A DNA stretch of 64,000 nucleotides, from positions 36,263,924-36,327,923 of the forward strand of contig JANCRA010000006.1 in NCBI GenBank assembly GCA_024362935.1, read 5' to 3'. The DNA is from Setophaga petechia. Taxonomy: Eukaryota > Chordata > Aves > Passeriformes > Parulidae. How positions within the stretch are numbered: position 1 is the first letter of the stretch; every line of letters starts with the position of its first letter. Shown here one piece after another: positions 1 to 10,000 of this stretch. A program made the translations under genes and the position numbers. Below the pieces are notes generated by a model. The model worked only from the letters and a program-made list of their open reading frames with translations, did no database searches and was not told the DNA's origin.

Positions 1-526
1 AAGCTGCTAACACAGTACTAGTGCTGTGTAGCAGTTAGCTGTTCAGTGCACTGCAGTAAGTGTTTCCTGTCACCTACATCTAAGCAAATAGCTTTTTCAG
101 TATGTCTCGCAAGGAGAAAACCTTCCTGCTCACTAAACAACTTCCATCGTGTTGTAGATGTTGCAGAGAGGGCTGCAGAGTTTTTTGACACAAGAAAAAG
201 AAAGTTGTCTAAGACGCCTTCCTTTCAAGTATTAATGTGAAGGGAAAGGCAAGAGAGTGGGAAAGTACTGTTTTCTATCACTTTGAGAGCTGCTAACACA
301 ATCCCAGTGCTGTGTACCAATTAACTTGTCACTGCACTGCAGTAAGTGTTTCTTGATACCTACATCTGAGCAAATAGCTTTTTCACAATGTCTCGCAATT
401 GGAAAACATTGCTGCTCACTAAACAACTTCCATCGTGTTGTAGAAGTTGCACAGAGGGCTGCAGTGTGTTTTGCAAAATATAAAAGAAAGTTGTCTAAGA
501 CGCCTTCCTTTCAAGTATTAATGTGA

Positions 527-811
527 AGGGAAAGGCAAGAGAGTGGGAAAGTACTGTTTTCTAGCACTTTGAGAGCTGCTAACACAATCCCAGTGCTGTG
601 TACCAATTAACTTGTCACTGCACTGCAGTAAGGGTTTCTTGTCACCTATATCTAAGCAAATGCTTTTTCACTATGTCTCCCAAGGAGAAAACCTTCTTGC
701 TCACTAAACATCTCCTATAGTGTTCTAGAAGTTGCACAGAGGGCTGCAGTGTGTTTTGCAAAATGTAAAAGAAAGTTGTCTAAGACGCCTTCCTTTCAAG
801 TATTAATGTGA
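527..811. repeat. 285-bp monomer subtype eta (one-base deletion, AAATGCTTTTTC/AAATGGTTTTTC)
   Basis: This unit is one base short because the AAATAGCTTTTTC stretch reads AAATGCTTTTTC. A sister form reads AAATGGTTTTTC. It also has TATATCTAAGC where other types have TACATCTAAGC. I find 29 monomers with this deletion, ending at 811, 3955, 5384, 7384, 9385, 10528, 12243, 14244, 16245, 17388, 19103, 20817, 23676, 26249, 28250, 31108, 32823, 33680, 37683, 40542, 42257, 43114, 45687, 46544, 50547, 53406, 55121, 55978 and 60267. It is probably one old deletion spread by amplification, so it serves as a phase marker. Confidence 0.88.
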
Positions 812-1383
812 AGGGAAAGGCAAGAGAGTGGGAAAGTACTGTTTTCTAGCACTTTGCAAGCTGCTAACACAATCCCAGTTCTGTGTAGCAATTAGCTGTT
901 CAGTGCACTGCAGTAAGTGTTTCTTGTCACCTACATCTAAGCAAAAAGCTTTTTCACTATGTCTCGCAAGGAGAAAACCTTCCTGCTCACTAAACAACTT
1001 CCATCGTGTTGTAGATGTTGCAGAGAGGGCTGCAGAGTTTTTTGACACAAGAAAAAGAAAGTTGTCTAAGACGCCTTCCTATCAAGTATTAATGTGAAGG
1101 CAAAAGCAAGAGAGTGGGAAAGTACTGTTTTCTAGCACTTTGCAGGCTGCTAACACAATCGCAGTGCTGTGTAGCAGTTAGCTTTTCAGTGCACTGCAGT
1201 AAGTGTTTCTTGTCACCTACATCTAAGCAAATACCTTTTTCACTATGTCTCGCAAGGAGAAAACCTTCCTGCTCACTAAACAACTTCCATCGTGTTGTAG
1301 ATGTTGCAGAGAGGGCTGCAGAGTTTTTTGACACAAGAAAAAGAAAGTTGTCTAAGATGCCTTCCTTTCAAGTATTAATGTGA

Positions 1384-1669
1384 AGGGAAAGGCAAGAGAG
1401 TGGGAAAGTACTGTTTTCTAGCACTTTGCATGCTGCTAACACAGTACTAGTGCTGTGGAGCAGATAGCTGTTCAGTGCACTGCAGTAAGTGTTTCTTGTC
1501 ACCTACATCTAAGCAAATAGCTTTTTCACTATGTCTCGCATGGAGAAAACCTTCCTGCTCACTAAACAACTTCCATCGTGTTGTAGATGTTGCAGAGAGG
1601 GCTGCAGAGTTTTTTGACACAAGAAAAAGAAAGTTGTCTAAGATGCCTTCCTTTCAAGTATTAATGTGA
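1384..1669. repeat. Monomer subtype delta (CAGTACTAGTGCTG, second ScaI-type site)
   Basis: A 286-bp unit whose left end reads ACACAGTACTAGTGCTGTG, adding a second AGTACT and an ACTAGT absent from other types, followed by GAGCAGATAGCTG. Related copies are at 5957-6242, 24249-24534, 31681-31966, 41115-41400, 53979-54264, 60840-61125 and 62270-62555. A sister form with TGTAGCAGTTAG and TTTTCAGTATG lies at 6814-7099, 13102-13387 and 25107-25392. Confidence 0.85.
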
Positions 1670-1955
1670 AGGGAAAGGCAAGAGAGTGGGAAAGTACTGT
1701 TTTCTAGCACTTTGCAGGCTGCTAACACAATCGCAGTGCTGTGTAGCAATTAGCTTGTCAGTGCACGGCAGTAAGTGTTTCTTGATACCTACATCTGAGC
1801 AAATAGCTTTTTCACTTTGTCTCGCAAGGGGAAAACGTTGCTGCTCACTAAACAACTTCCATCGTGTTTTAGAAGTTGCACAGAGGGCTGCAGTGTGTTT
1901 TGCAAAATATAAAAGAAAGTTGTCTAAGACGCCTTCCTTTCAAGTATTAATGTGA
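1670..1955. repeat. Monomer subtype epsilon (GTGCACGGCAG, TTGATACC)
   Basis: A 286-bp unit with ATCGCAGTGCTGTGTAGC, GCTTGTCAGTGCACGGCAG (first PstI site lost) and TTCTTGATACC where most types have TTCTTGTCACC. The middle and right modules are like subtype alpha. Copies with AGCACCTTG instead of AGCACTTTG form a marked lineage, for example 8815-9100, 15675-15960, 27680-27965 and 37113-37398. Confidence 0.85.
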
Positions 1956-3670
1956 AGGGAAAGGCAAGAGAGTGGGAAAGTACTGTTTTCTAGCACTTTG
2001 AGAGCTGCTAACACAATCCCAGTGCTGTGTACCAATTAACTTGTCACTGCACTGCAACAAGGGTTTCTTGTCACCTATATCTAAGCAAATAACTTTTTCA
2101 CTATGTCTCGCAAGGAGAAAACCTTCTTGCTCACTAAACATCTCCTATCGTGTTCTAGAAGTTGAACAGAGGGCTGCAGTGTGTTTTGCAAAATGTAAAA
2201 GAAAGTTGTCTAAGACGCCTTCCTTTCAAGTATTAATGTGAAGGGAAAGGCAAGAGAGTGAGAAAGTACTGTTTTCTAGCACTTTGAGAGCTGCTAACAC
2301 AATCCCAGTGCTGTGTACCAATTAACTTGTCACTGCACTGCAGTAAGGGTTTCTTGTCACCTACATCTGAGCAAATAGCTTTTTCACTTTGTCTCGCAAG
2401 GGGAAAACGTTGCTGCTCACTAAACAACTTCCATCGTGTTGTAGAAGTTGCACAGAGGGCTGCAGTGTGTTTTGCAAAATGTAAAAGAAAGTTGTCTAAG
2501 ACGCCTTCCTTTCAAGTATTAATGTGAAGGGAAAGGCAAGAGAGTGGGAAAGTACTGTTTTCTAGCACTTTGAAAGCTGCTAACACAATCCCAGTTCTGT
2601 GTAGCAATTAGCTGTTCAGTGCACAGCAGTAAGTGTTTCTTGTCACCTACATCTAAGCAAATAGCTTTTTCACTATGTCTCGCAAGGAGAAAACCTTCCT
2701 GCTCACTTAGCAACTTCCATCGTGTTGTAGATGTTGCAGAGAGGGCTGCAGAGTTTTTTGACACAAGAAAAAGAAAGTTGTCTATGACGCCTTCCTTTCA
2801 AGTATTAATGTGAAGGGAAAGGCAAGAGAGTGGGAAAGTACTGTTTTCTAGCACTTTGAGAGCTGCTAACACAATCCCAGTGCTGTGTACCAATTAACTT
2901 GTCACTGCACTGCAGTAAGGGTTTCTTGTCACCTACATCTGAGCAAATAGCTTTTTCACTTTGTCTCGCAAGGGGAAAACGTTGCTGCTCACTAAACAAC
3001 TTCCATCGTGTTGTAGATGTTGCACAGAGGGCTGCAGTGTGTTTTGCAAAATGTAAAAGAAAGTTGTCTAAGACGCCTTCCTTTCAAGTATTAATGTGAA
3101 GGGAAAGGCAAGAGAGTGGGAAAGTACTGTTTTCTAGCACTTTGCAAGCTGCTAACACAATCCCAGTTCTGTGTAGCAATTAGCTGTTCAGTGCACTGCA
3201 GTAAGTGTTTCTTGTCACCTACATCTAAGCAAATATCTTTTTCACTATGTCTCGCAAGGAGAAAACCTTCTTGCTCACTAAACATCTCCTATCGTGTTCT
3301 AGAAGTTGAACAGAGGGCTGCAGTGTGTTCTGTAACAAGAAAAAGAAAGTTGTCTAAGACGCCTTCCTTTCAAGTATTAATGTGAAGGGAAAGGCAAGAG
3401 AGTGGGAAAGTACTGTTTTCTAGCACTTTGCAAGCTGCTAACACAATCGCAGTGCTGTGTAGCAATTAGCTTGTCAGTGCACGGCAGTAAGTGTTTCTTG
3501 ATACCTACATCTGAGCAAATAGCTTTTTCACTTTGTCTCGCAAGGGGAAAACGTTGCTGCTCACTAAACAACTTCCATCGTGTTTTAGAAGTTGCACAGA
3601 GGGCTGCAGTGTGTTTTGCAAAATGTAAAAAAAGTTGTCTAAGACGCCTTCCTTTCAAGTATTAATGTGA
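1956..3670. repeat. Block homologous to about 18.8-20.5 kb (older copy, six monomers)
   Basis: Monomer order and private variants match a block 16862 bases to the right. Shared markers are CTGCAACAAGGG near 2055 and 18918, CTATGACGCC near 2784 and 19645, and a one-base deletion in TAAAAAAAGTTG near 3627 and 20489. The two copies differ at several positions, for example the first monomer is 286 bp here and 285 bp there, so this duplication looks older than those to the right. Confidence 0.75.
3386..3670. repeat. 285-bp epsilon monomer with private deletion in TAAAAGAAAG
   Basis: Near 3627 the usual TAAAAGAAAGTTG reads TAAAAAAAGTTG, one base shorter. The same deletion occurs in only one other place, the monomer 20248-20532. 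The shared rare indel supports common descent of these two regions. Confidence 0.85.
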
Positions 3671-3955
3671 AGGGAAAGGCAAGAGAGTGGGAAAGTACTG
3701 TTTTCTAGCACTTTGAGAGCTGCTAACACAATCCCAGTGCTGTGTACCAATTAACTTGTCACTGCACTGCAGTAAGGGTTTCTTGTCACCTATATCTAAG
3801 CAAATGGTTTTTCACTATGTCTCGCAAGGAGAAAACCTTCTTGCTCACTAAACATCTCCTATCGTGTTCTAGAAGTTGAACAGAGGGCTGCAGTGTGTTC
3901 TGTAACAAGAAAAAGAAAGTTGTCTAAGACGCCTTCCTTTCAAGTATTAATGTGA

Positions 3956-4241
3956 AGGGAAAGGCAAGAGAGTGGGAAAGTACTGTTTTCTAGCACTTTG
4001 CAGGCTGCTAACACAATCGCAGTGCTGTGGAGCAGTTAGCTGTTCAGTGCACAGCAGTAAGTGTTTCTTGTCACCTACATCTAAGCAAATAGCTTTTTCA
4101 CTATGTCTCGCAAGGAGAAAACCTTCCTGCTCACTTAGCAACTTCCATCGTGTTGTAGATGTTGCAGAGAGGGCTGCAGAGTTTTTTGACACAAGAAAAA
4201 GAAAGTTGTCTAAGATGCCTTCCTTTCAAGTATTAATGTGA
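3956..4241. repeat. Monomer subtype gamma (GTGGAGCAGTTAG, first PstI site lost)
   Basis: A 286-bp unit with GCAGGCTGC, ATCGCAGTGCTGTGGAGCAG and GTGCACAGCAGTAAG, so the first CTGCAG is changed to CAGCAG. The middle ends CTCACTTAGCAAC instead of CTCACTAAACAAC, and the right end has AAGATGCC instead of AAGACGCC, a CpG-to-TpG change. Near-identical copies occur at 7957-8242, 10815-11100, 14817-15102, 17675-17960, 21104-21389, 26822-27107, 28537-28822 and further right. A variant with the PstI site intact and GAGATAACC is at 22820-23105 and 30252-30537. Confidence 0.85.
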
Positions 4242-4527
4242 AGGGAAAGGCAAGAGAGTGGGAAAGTACTGTTTTCTAGCACTTTGAGAGCTGCTAACAC
4301 AATCCCAGTGCTGTGTACCAATTAACTTGTCACTGCACTGCAGTAAGTGTTTCTTGTCACCTACATCTGAGCAAATAGCTTTTTCACTTTGTCTCGCAAG
4401 GGGAAAACGTTGCTGCTCACTAAACAACTTCCATCGTGTTGTAGATGTTGCACAGAGGGCTGCAGTGTGTTTTGCAAAATGTAAAAGAAAGTTGTCTAAG
4501 ACGCCTTCCTTTCAAGTATTAATGTGA
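4242..4527. repeat. Reference monomer, subtype alpha (GAGAGCTGC left end, GGGGAAAACG middle)
   Basis: A clean 286-bp unit used here as the reference. It has a ScaI-type AGTACT at 4265-4270, a PstI-type CTGCAG at 4338-4343 and a second CTGCAG at 4460-4465. The left module reads GAGAGCTGC and TACCAATTAAC. The middle module reads CATCTGAGCAAATAG and GGGGAAAACGTTGCTG. The right module reads GTTGCACAG and TTTTGCAAAATGTAAAAG. This is one of the commonest types and often alternates with subtypes carrying AGGAGAAAACC in the middle, though the alternation is irregular. Confidence 0.9.
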
Positions 4528-4813
4528 AGGGAAAGGCAAGAGAGTGGGAAAGTACTGTTTTCTAGCACTTTGCAAGCTGCTAACACAATCCCAGTTCTGT
4601 GTAGCAATTAGCTGTTCAGTGCACTGCAGTAAGTGTTTCTTGTCACCTACATCTAAGCAAAAAGCTTTTTCACTATGTCTCGCAAGGAGAAAACCTTCCT
4701 GCTCACTAAACAACTTCCATCGTGTTGTAGATGTTGCAGAGAGGGCTGCAGAGTTTTTTGACACAAGAAAAAGAAAGTTGTCTAAGACGCCTTCCTTTCA
4801 AGTATTAATGTGA
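4528..4813. repeat. Monomer subtype beta (CCCAGTTCTG left end, HindIII-type site)
   Basis: A 286-bp unit marked by GCAAGCTGC, CCCAGTTCTGTGTAGCAATT and the palindrome CAGTGCACTG. The middle has AAGCTT at 4662-4667 and AGGAGAAAACC. The right module is GTTGCAGAGAGGGCTG followed by GAGTTTTTTGACACAAG. Sister forms keep the left end but carry AAATATCTTTTTC with the TCTAGAAG/CTGTAACAAG right module, for example 8529-8814, or AAATAGCTTTTTC, for example 5671-5956. Confidence 0.85.
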
Positions 4814-7099
4814 AGGGAAAGGCAAGAGAGTGGGAAAGTACTGTTTTCTAGCACTTTGAGAGCTGCTAACACAATCCCAGTGCTGTGTACCAATTAACTT
4901 GTCACTGCACTGCAGTAAGTGTTTCTTGTCACCTACATCTGAGCAAATAGCTTTTTCACTTTGTCTCGCAAGGGGAAAACGTTGCTGCTCACTAAACAAC
5001 TTCCATCGTGTTTTAGAAGTTGCCCAGAGGGCTGCAGTGTGTTTTGCAAAATATAAAAGAAAGTTTTCTAAGACGCCTTCCTTTCAAGTATTAATGTGAA
5101 GGGAAAGGCAAGAGAGTGGGAAAGTACTGTTTTCTAGCACTTTGAGAGCTGCTAACACAATCCCAGTGCTGTGTACCAATTAACTTGTCACTGCACTGCA
5201 GTAAGGGTTTCTTGTCACCTTTATCTAAGCAAATGGTTTTTCACTATGTCTCGCAAGGAGAAAACCTTCTTGCTCACTAAACATCTCCTATCGTGTTCTA
5301 GAAGTTGAACAGAGGGCTGCAGTGTGTTTTGCAAAATGTAAAAGAAAGTTGTCTAAGACGCCTTCCTTTCAAGTATTAATGTGAAGGGAAAGGCAAGAGA
5401 GTGAGAAAGTACTGTTTTCTAGCACTTTGAGAGCTGCTAACACAATCCCAGTGCTGTGTACCAATTAACTTGTCACTGCACTGCAGTAAGGGTTTCTTGT
5501 CACCTACATCTGAGCAAATAGCTTTTTCACTTTGTCTCGCAAGGGGAAAACGTTGCTGCTCTCTAAACATCTCCTATAGTGTTCTAGAAGTTGCACAGAG
5601 GGCTGCAGTGTGTTTTGCAAAATGTAAAAGAAAGTTGTCTAAGACGCCTTCCTTTCAAGTATTAATGTGAAGGGAAAGGCAAGAGAGTGGGAAAGTACTG
5701 TTTTCTAGCACTTTGCAAGCTGCTAACACAATCCCAGTTCTGTGTAGCAATTAGCTGTTCAGTGCACTGCAGTAAGTGCTTCTTGTCACCTACATCTAAG
5801 CAAATAGCTTTTTCACTATGTCTCGCAAGGAGAAAACCTTCCTGCTCACTAAACAACTTCCATCGTGTTGTAGATGTTGCAGAGAGGGCTGCAGAGTTTT
5901 TTGACACAAGAAAAAGAAAGTTGTCTAAGATGCCTTCCTTTCAAGTATTAATGTGAAGGGAAAGGCAAGAGAGTGGGAAAGTACTGTTTTCTAGCACTTT
6001 GCAAGCTGCTAACACAGTACTAGTGCTGTGGAGCAGATAGCTGTTCAGTGCACTGCAGTAAGTGTTTCTTCTCACCTACATCTAAGCAAATAACTTTTTC
6101 ACTATGTCTCCCAAGGAGAAAACCTTCCTGCTCACTAAACAACTTCCATCGTGTTGTAGATGTTGCAGAGAGGGCTGCAGAGTTTTTTGACACAAGAAAA
6201 AGAAAGTTGTCTAAGATGCCTTCCTTTCAAGTATTAATGTGAAGGGAAAGGCAAGAGAGTGGGAAAGACTGTTTTCTAGCACTTTGCAGGCTGCTAACAC
6301 AATCCCAGTGCTGTGTAGCAGTTAGCTTTTGAATGCACTGCAGTAAGTGTTTCTTGTCACCTACATCTAAGCAAATATCTTTTTCACTATGTCTCCCAAG
6401 GAGAAAACCTTCTTGCTCACTAAACATCTCCTATCGTGTTCTAGAAGTTGAACAGAGGGCTGCAGTGTGTTTTGCAAAATGTAAAAGAAAGTCGTCTAAG
6501 ACGCCTTCCTTTCAAGTATTAATGTGAAGGGAAAGGCAAGAGAGTGGGAAAGTACTGTTTTCTAGCACTTTGCAAGCTGCTAACACAATCGCAGTGCTGT
6601 GTAGCAATTAGCTTGTCAGTGCACGGCAGTAAGTGTTTCTTGTCACCTACATCTGAGCAAATAGCTTTTTCACTTTGTCTCGCAAGGGGAAAACGTTGCT
6701 GCTCACTAAACAACTTCCATCGTGTTGTAGAAGTTGCACAGAGGGCTGCAGTGTGTTTTGCAAAATGTAAAAGAAAGTCGTCTAAGACGCCTTCCTTTCA
6801 AGTATTAATGTGAAGGGAAAGGCAAGAGAGTGGGAAAGTACTGTTTTCTAGCACTTTGCAAGCTGCTAACACAGTACTAGTGCTGTGTAGCAGTTAGCTG
6901 TTCAGTGCACTGCAGTAAGTGTTTCCTGTCACCTACATCTAAGCAAATAGCTTTTTCAGTATGTCTCGCAAGGAGAAAACCTTCCTGCTCACTAAACAAC
7001 TTCCATCGTGTTGTAGATGTTGCAGAGAGGGCTGCAGAGTTTTTTGACACAAGAAAAAGAAAGTTGTCTAAGACGCCTTCCTTTCAAGTATTAATGTGA
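4814..7099. repeat. Eight-monomer block matching 23106-25392
   Basis: Monomer order and rare variants agree with 23106-25392 at a spacing of 18292, changing to 18293 after a one-base deletion near 6268 here. Shared markers include GTTGCCCAGAGG with TATAAAAGAAAGTTTTC in the first monomer, the delta monomer with TCTCCCAAGG, GTCGTCTAAG, and the delta-like monomer with TTTTCAGTATG. Scattered substitutions separate the copies, for example TTTCTTCTCACC near 6068 only here. Confidence 0.75.
6243..6527. repeat. 285-bp monomer lacking one base in the ScaI-type site
   Basis: Near 6266 the sequence reads GGGAAAGACTG where other monomers have GGGAAAGTACTG, so the monomer is one base short and loses AGTACT. 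I saw this deletion only here. The matching monomer at 24535-24820 is intact. Confidence 0.85.
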
Positions 7100-10000
7100 A
7101 GGGAAAGGCAAGAGAGTGGGAAAGTACTGTTTTCTAGCACTTTGAGAGCTGCTAACACAATCCCAGTGCTGTGTACCAATTAACTTGTCACTGCACTGCA
7201 GTAAGGGTTTCTTGTCACCTATATCTAAGCAAATGCTTTTTCACTATGTCTCGCAAGGAGAAAACCTTCTTGCTCACTAAACATCTCCTATAGTGTTCTA
7301 GAAGTTGCACAGAGGGCTGCAGTGTGTTTTGCAAAATGTAAAAGAAAGTTGTCTAAGACGCCTTCCTTTCAAGTATTAATGTGAAGGGAAAGGCAAGAGA
7401 GTGGGAAAGTACTGTTTTCTAGCACTTTGAGAGCTGCTAACACAATCCCAGTGCTGTGTACCAATTAACTTGTCACTGCACTGCAGTAAGTGTTTCTTGT
7501 CACCTACATCTGAGCAAATAGCTTTTTCACTTTGTCTCGCAAGGGGAAAACGTTGCTGCTCTCTAAACATCTCCTATAGTGTTCTAGAAGTTGCACAGAG
7601 GGCTGCAGTGTGTTTTGCAAAATGTAAAAGAAAGTTGTCTAAGACGCCTTCCTTTCAAGTATTAATGTGAAGGGAAAGGCAAGAGAGTGGGAAAGTACTG
7701 TTTTCTAGCACTTTGCAAGCTGCTAACACAATCCCAGTTCTGTGTAGCAATTAGCTGTTCAGTGCACTGCAGTAAGTGTTTCTTGTCACCTACATCTAAG
7801 CAAAAAGCTTTTTCACTATGTCTCGCAAGGAGAAAACCTTCCTGCTCACTAAACAACTTTCATCGTGTTGTAGATTTTGCAGAGAGGGCTGCAGAGTTTT
7901 TTGACACAAGAAAAAGAAAGTTGTCTAAGACGCCTTCCTTTCAAGTATTAATGTGAAGGGAAAGGCAAGAGAGTGGGAAAGTACTGTTTTCTAGCACTTT
8001 GCAGGCTGCTAACACAATCGCAGTGCTGTGGAGCAGTTAGCTGTTCAGTGCACAGCAGTAAGTGTTTCTTGTCACCTACATCTAAGCAAATAGCTTTTTC
8101 ACTATGTCTCGCAAGGAGAAAACCTTCCTGCTCACTTAGCAACTTCCATCGTGTTGTAGATGTTGCAGAGAGGGCTGCAGAGTTTTTTGACACAAGAAAA
8201 AGAAAGTTGTCTAAGATGCCTTCCTTTCAAGTATTAATGTGAAGGGAAAGGCAAGAGAGTGGGAAAGTACTGTTTTCTAGCACTTTGAGAGCTGCTAACA
8301 CAATCCCAGTGCTGTGTACCAATTAACTTGTCACTGCACTGCAGTAAGTGTTTCTTGTCACCTACATCTGAGCAAATAGCTTTTTCACTTTGTCTCGCAA
8401 GGGGAAAACGTTGCTGCTCACTAAACAACTTCCATCGTGTTGTAGATGTTGCACAGAGGGCTGCAGTGTGTTTTGCAAAATGTAAAAGAAAGTTGTCTAA
8501 GACGCCTTCCTTTCAAGTATTAATGTGAAGGGAAAGGCAAGAGAGTGGGAAAGTACTGTTTTCTAGCACTTTGCAAGCTGCTAACACAATCCCAGTTCTG
8601 TGTAGCAATTAGCTGTTCAGTGCACTGCAGTAAGTGTTTCTTGTCACCTACATCTAAGCAAATATCTTTTTCACTATGTCTCCCAAGGAGAAAACCTTCT
8701 TGCTCACTAAACATCTCCTATCGTGTTCTAGAAGTTGAACAGAGGGCTGCAGTGTGTTCTGTAACAAGAAAAAGAAAGTTGTCTAAGACGCCTTCCTTTC
8801 AAGTATTAATGTGAAGGGAAAGGCAAGAGAGTGGGAAAGTACTGTTTTCTAGCACCTTGCAAGCTGCTAACACAATCGCAGTGCTGTGTAGCAATTAGCT
8901 TGTCAGTGCACGGCAGTAAGTGTTTCTTGATACCTACATCTGAGCAAATAGCTTTTTCACTTTGTCTCGCAAGGGGAAAACGTTGCTGCTCACTAAACAA
9001 CTTCCATCGTGTTTTAGAAGTTGCACAGAGGGCTGCAGTGTGTTTTGCAAAATGTAAAAGAAAGTTGTCTAAGACGCCTTCCTTTCAAGTATTAATGTGT
9101 AGGGAAAGGCAAGAGAGTGGGAAAGTACTGTTTTCTAGCACTTTGAGAGCTGCTAACACAATCCCAGTGCTGTGTACCAATTAACTTGTCACTGCACTGC
9201 AGTAAGGGTTTCTTGTCACCTATATCTAAGCAAATGGTTTTTCACTATGTCTCGCAAGGAGAAAACCTTCTTGCTCACTAAACATCTCCTATCGTGTTCT
9301 AGAAGTTGAACAGAGGGCTGCAGTGTGTTTCGCAAAATGTAAAAGAAAGTTGTCTAAGACGCCTTCCTTTCAAGTATTAATGTGAAGGGAAAGGCAAGAG
9401 AGTGAGAAAGTACTGTTTTCTAGCACTTTGAGAGCTGCTAACACAATCCCAGTGCTGTGTACCAATTAACTTGTCACTGCACTGCAGTAAGGGTTTCTTG
9501 TCACCTACATCTGAGCAAATAGCTTTTTCACTTTGTCTCGCAAGGGGAAAACGTTGCTGCTCTCTAAACATCTCCTATAGTGTTCTAGAAGTTGCACAGA
9601 GGGCTGCAGTGTGTTTTGCAAAATGTAAAAGAAAGTTGTCTAAGACGCCTTCCTTTCAAGTATTAATGTGAAGGGAAAGGCAAGAGAGTGGGAAAGTACT
9701 GTTTTCTAGCACTTTGCAAGCTGCTAACACAATCCCAGTTCTGTGTAGCAATTAGCTGTTCAGTGCACTGCAGTAAGTGTTTCTTGTCACCTACATCTAA
9801 GCAAATATCTTTTTCACTATGTCTCCCAAGGAGAAAACCTTCTTGCTCACTAAACATCTCCTATCGTGTTCTAGAAGTTGAACAGAGGGCTGCAGTGTGT
9901 TCTGTAACAAGAAAAAGAAAGTTGTCTAAGACGCCTTCCTTTCAAGTATTAATGTGAAGGGAAAGGCAAGAGAGTGGGAAAGTACTGTTTTCTAGCACCT

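Larger units (their letters stand above)
3956..4813. repeat. Three-monomer block matching 21104-21961
   Basis: The gamma, alpha and beta monomers here match 21104-21961 at a spacing of 17148, one monomer more than the spacing of the block to the left (16862). One extra monomer therefore lies between the matching blocks in the right-hand region, or was lost here. The monomer ending at 21103 has no counterpart between 3670 and 3956. Confidence 0.72.

Noticed and set aside
803..1048. Minus-strand frames of 64 to 93 codons as small proteins
   Set aside because: The ones checked begin at TTG or GTG, overlap the plus-strand frames, and vary in length with monomer subtype. They are shadows of the same repeat.
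828..1097. An 89-codon plus-strand frame, repeated in many monomers, as a gene family
   Set aside because: It starts at GTG, recurs every 286 bases by repeat structure, is broken by one-base deletions in 33 monomers, and cannot continue through the array because 286 is not a multiple of three. No domain or motif is recognisable.
4338..4465. Monomer built from two half-length (about 123-143 bp) subrepeats, suggested by the two CTGCAG sites
   Set aside because: Only a short stretch around CTGCAGT and GTGTTT is shared. The remaining sequence of the two halves does not align by eye.
4675..4761. A true ATG frame of 28 codons inside the monomer, rich in cysteine near its end
   Set aside because: Too short, present only because the monomer is repeated, and cut short by TAG in gamma monomers (CACTTAGC). 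No evidence of translation or a family match.
8831..9184. A 117-codon frame running across a monomer boundary (also 15691-16044)
   Set aside because: It exists only because GTGAAGG reads GTGTAGG at the monomer end, removing the usual stop in that frame. It ends in the next monomer.
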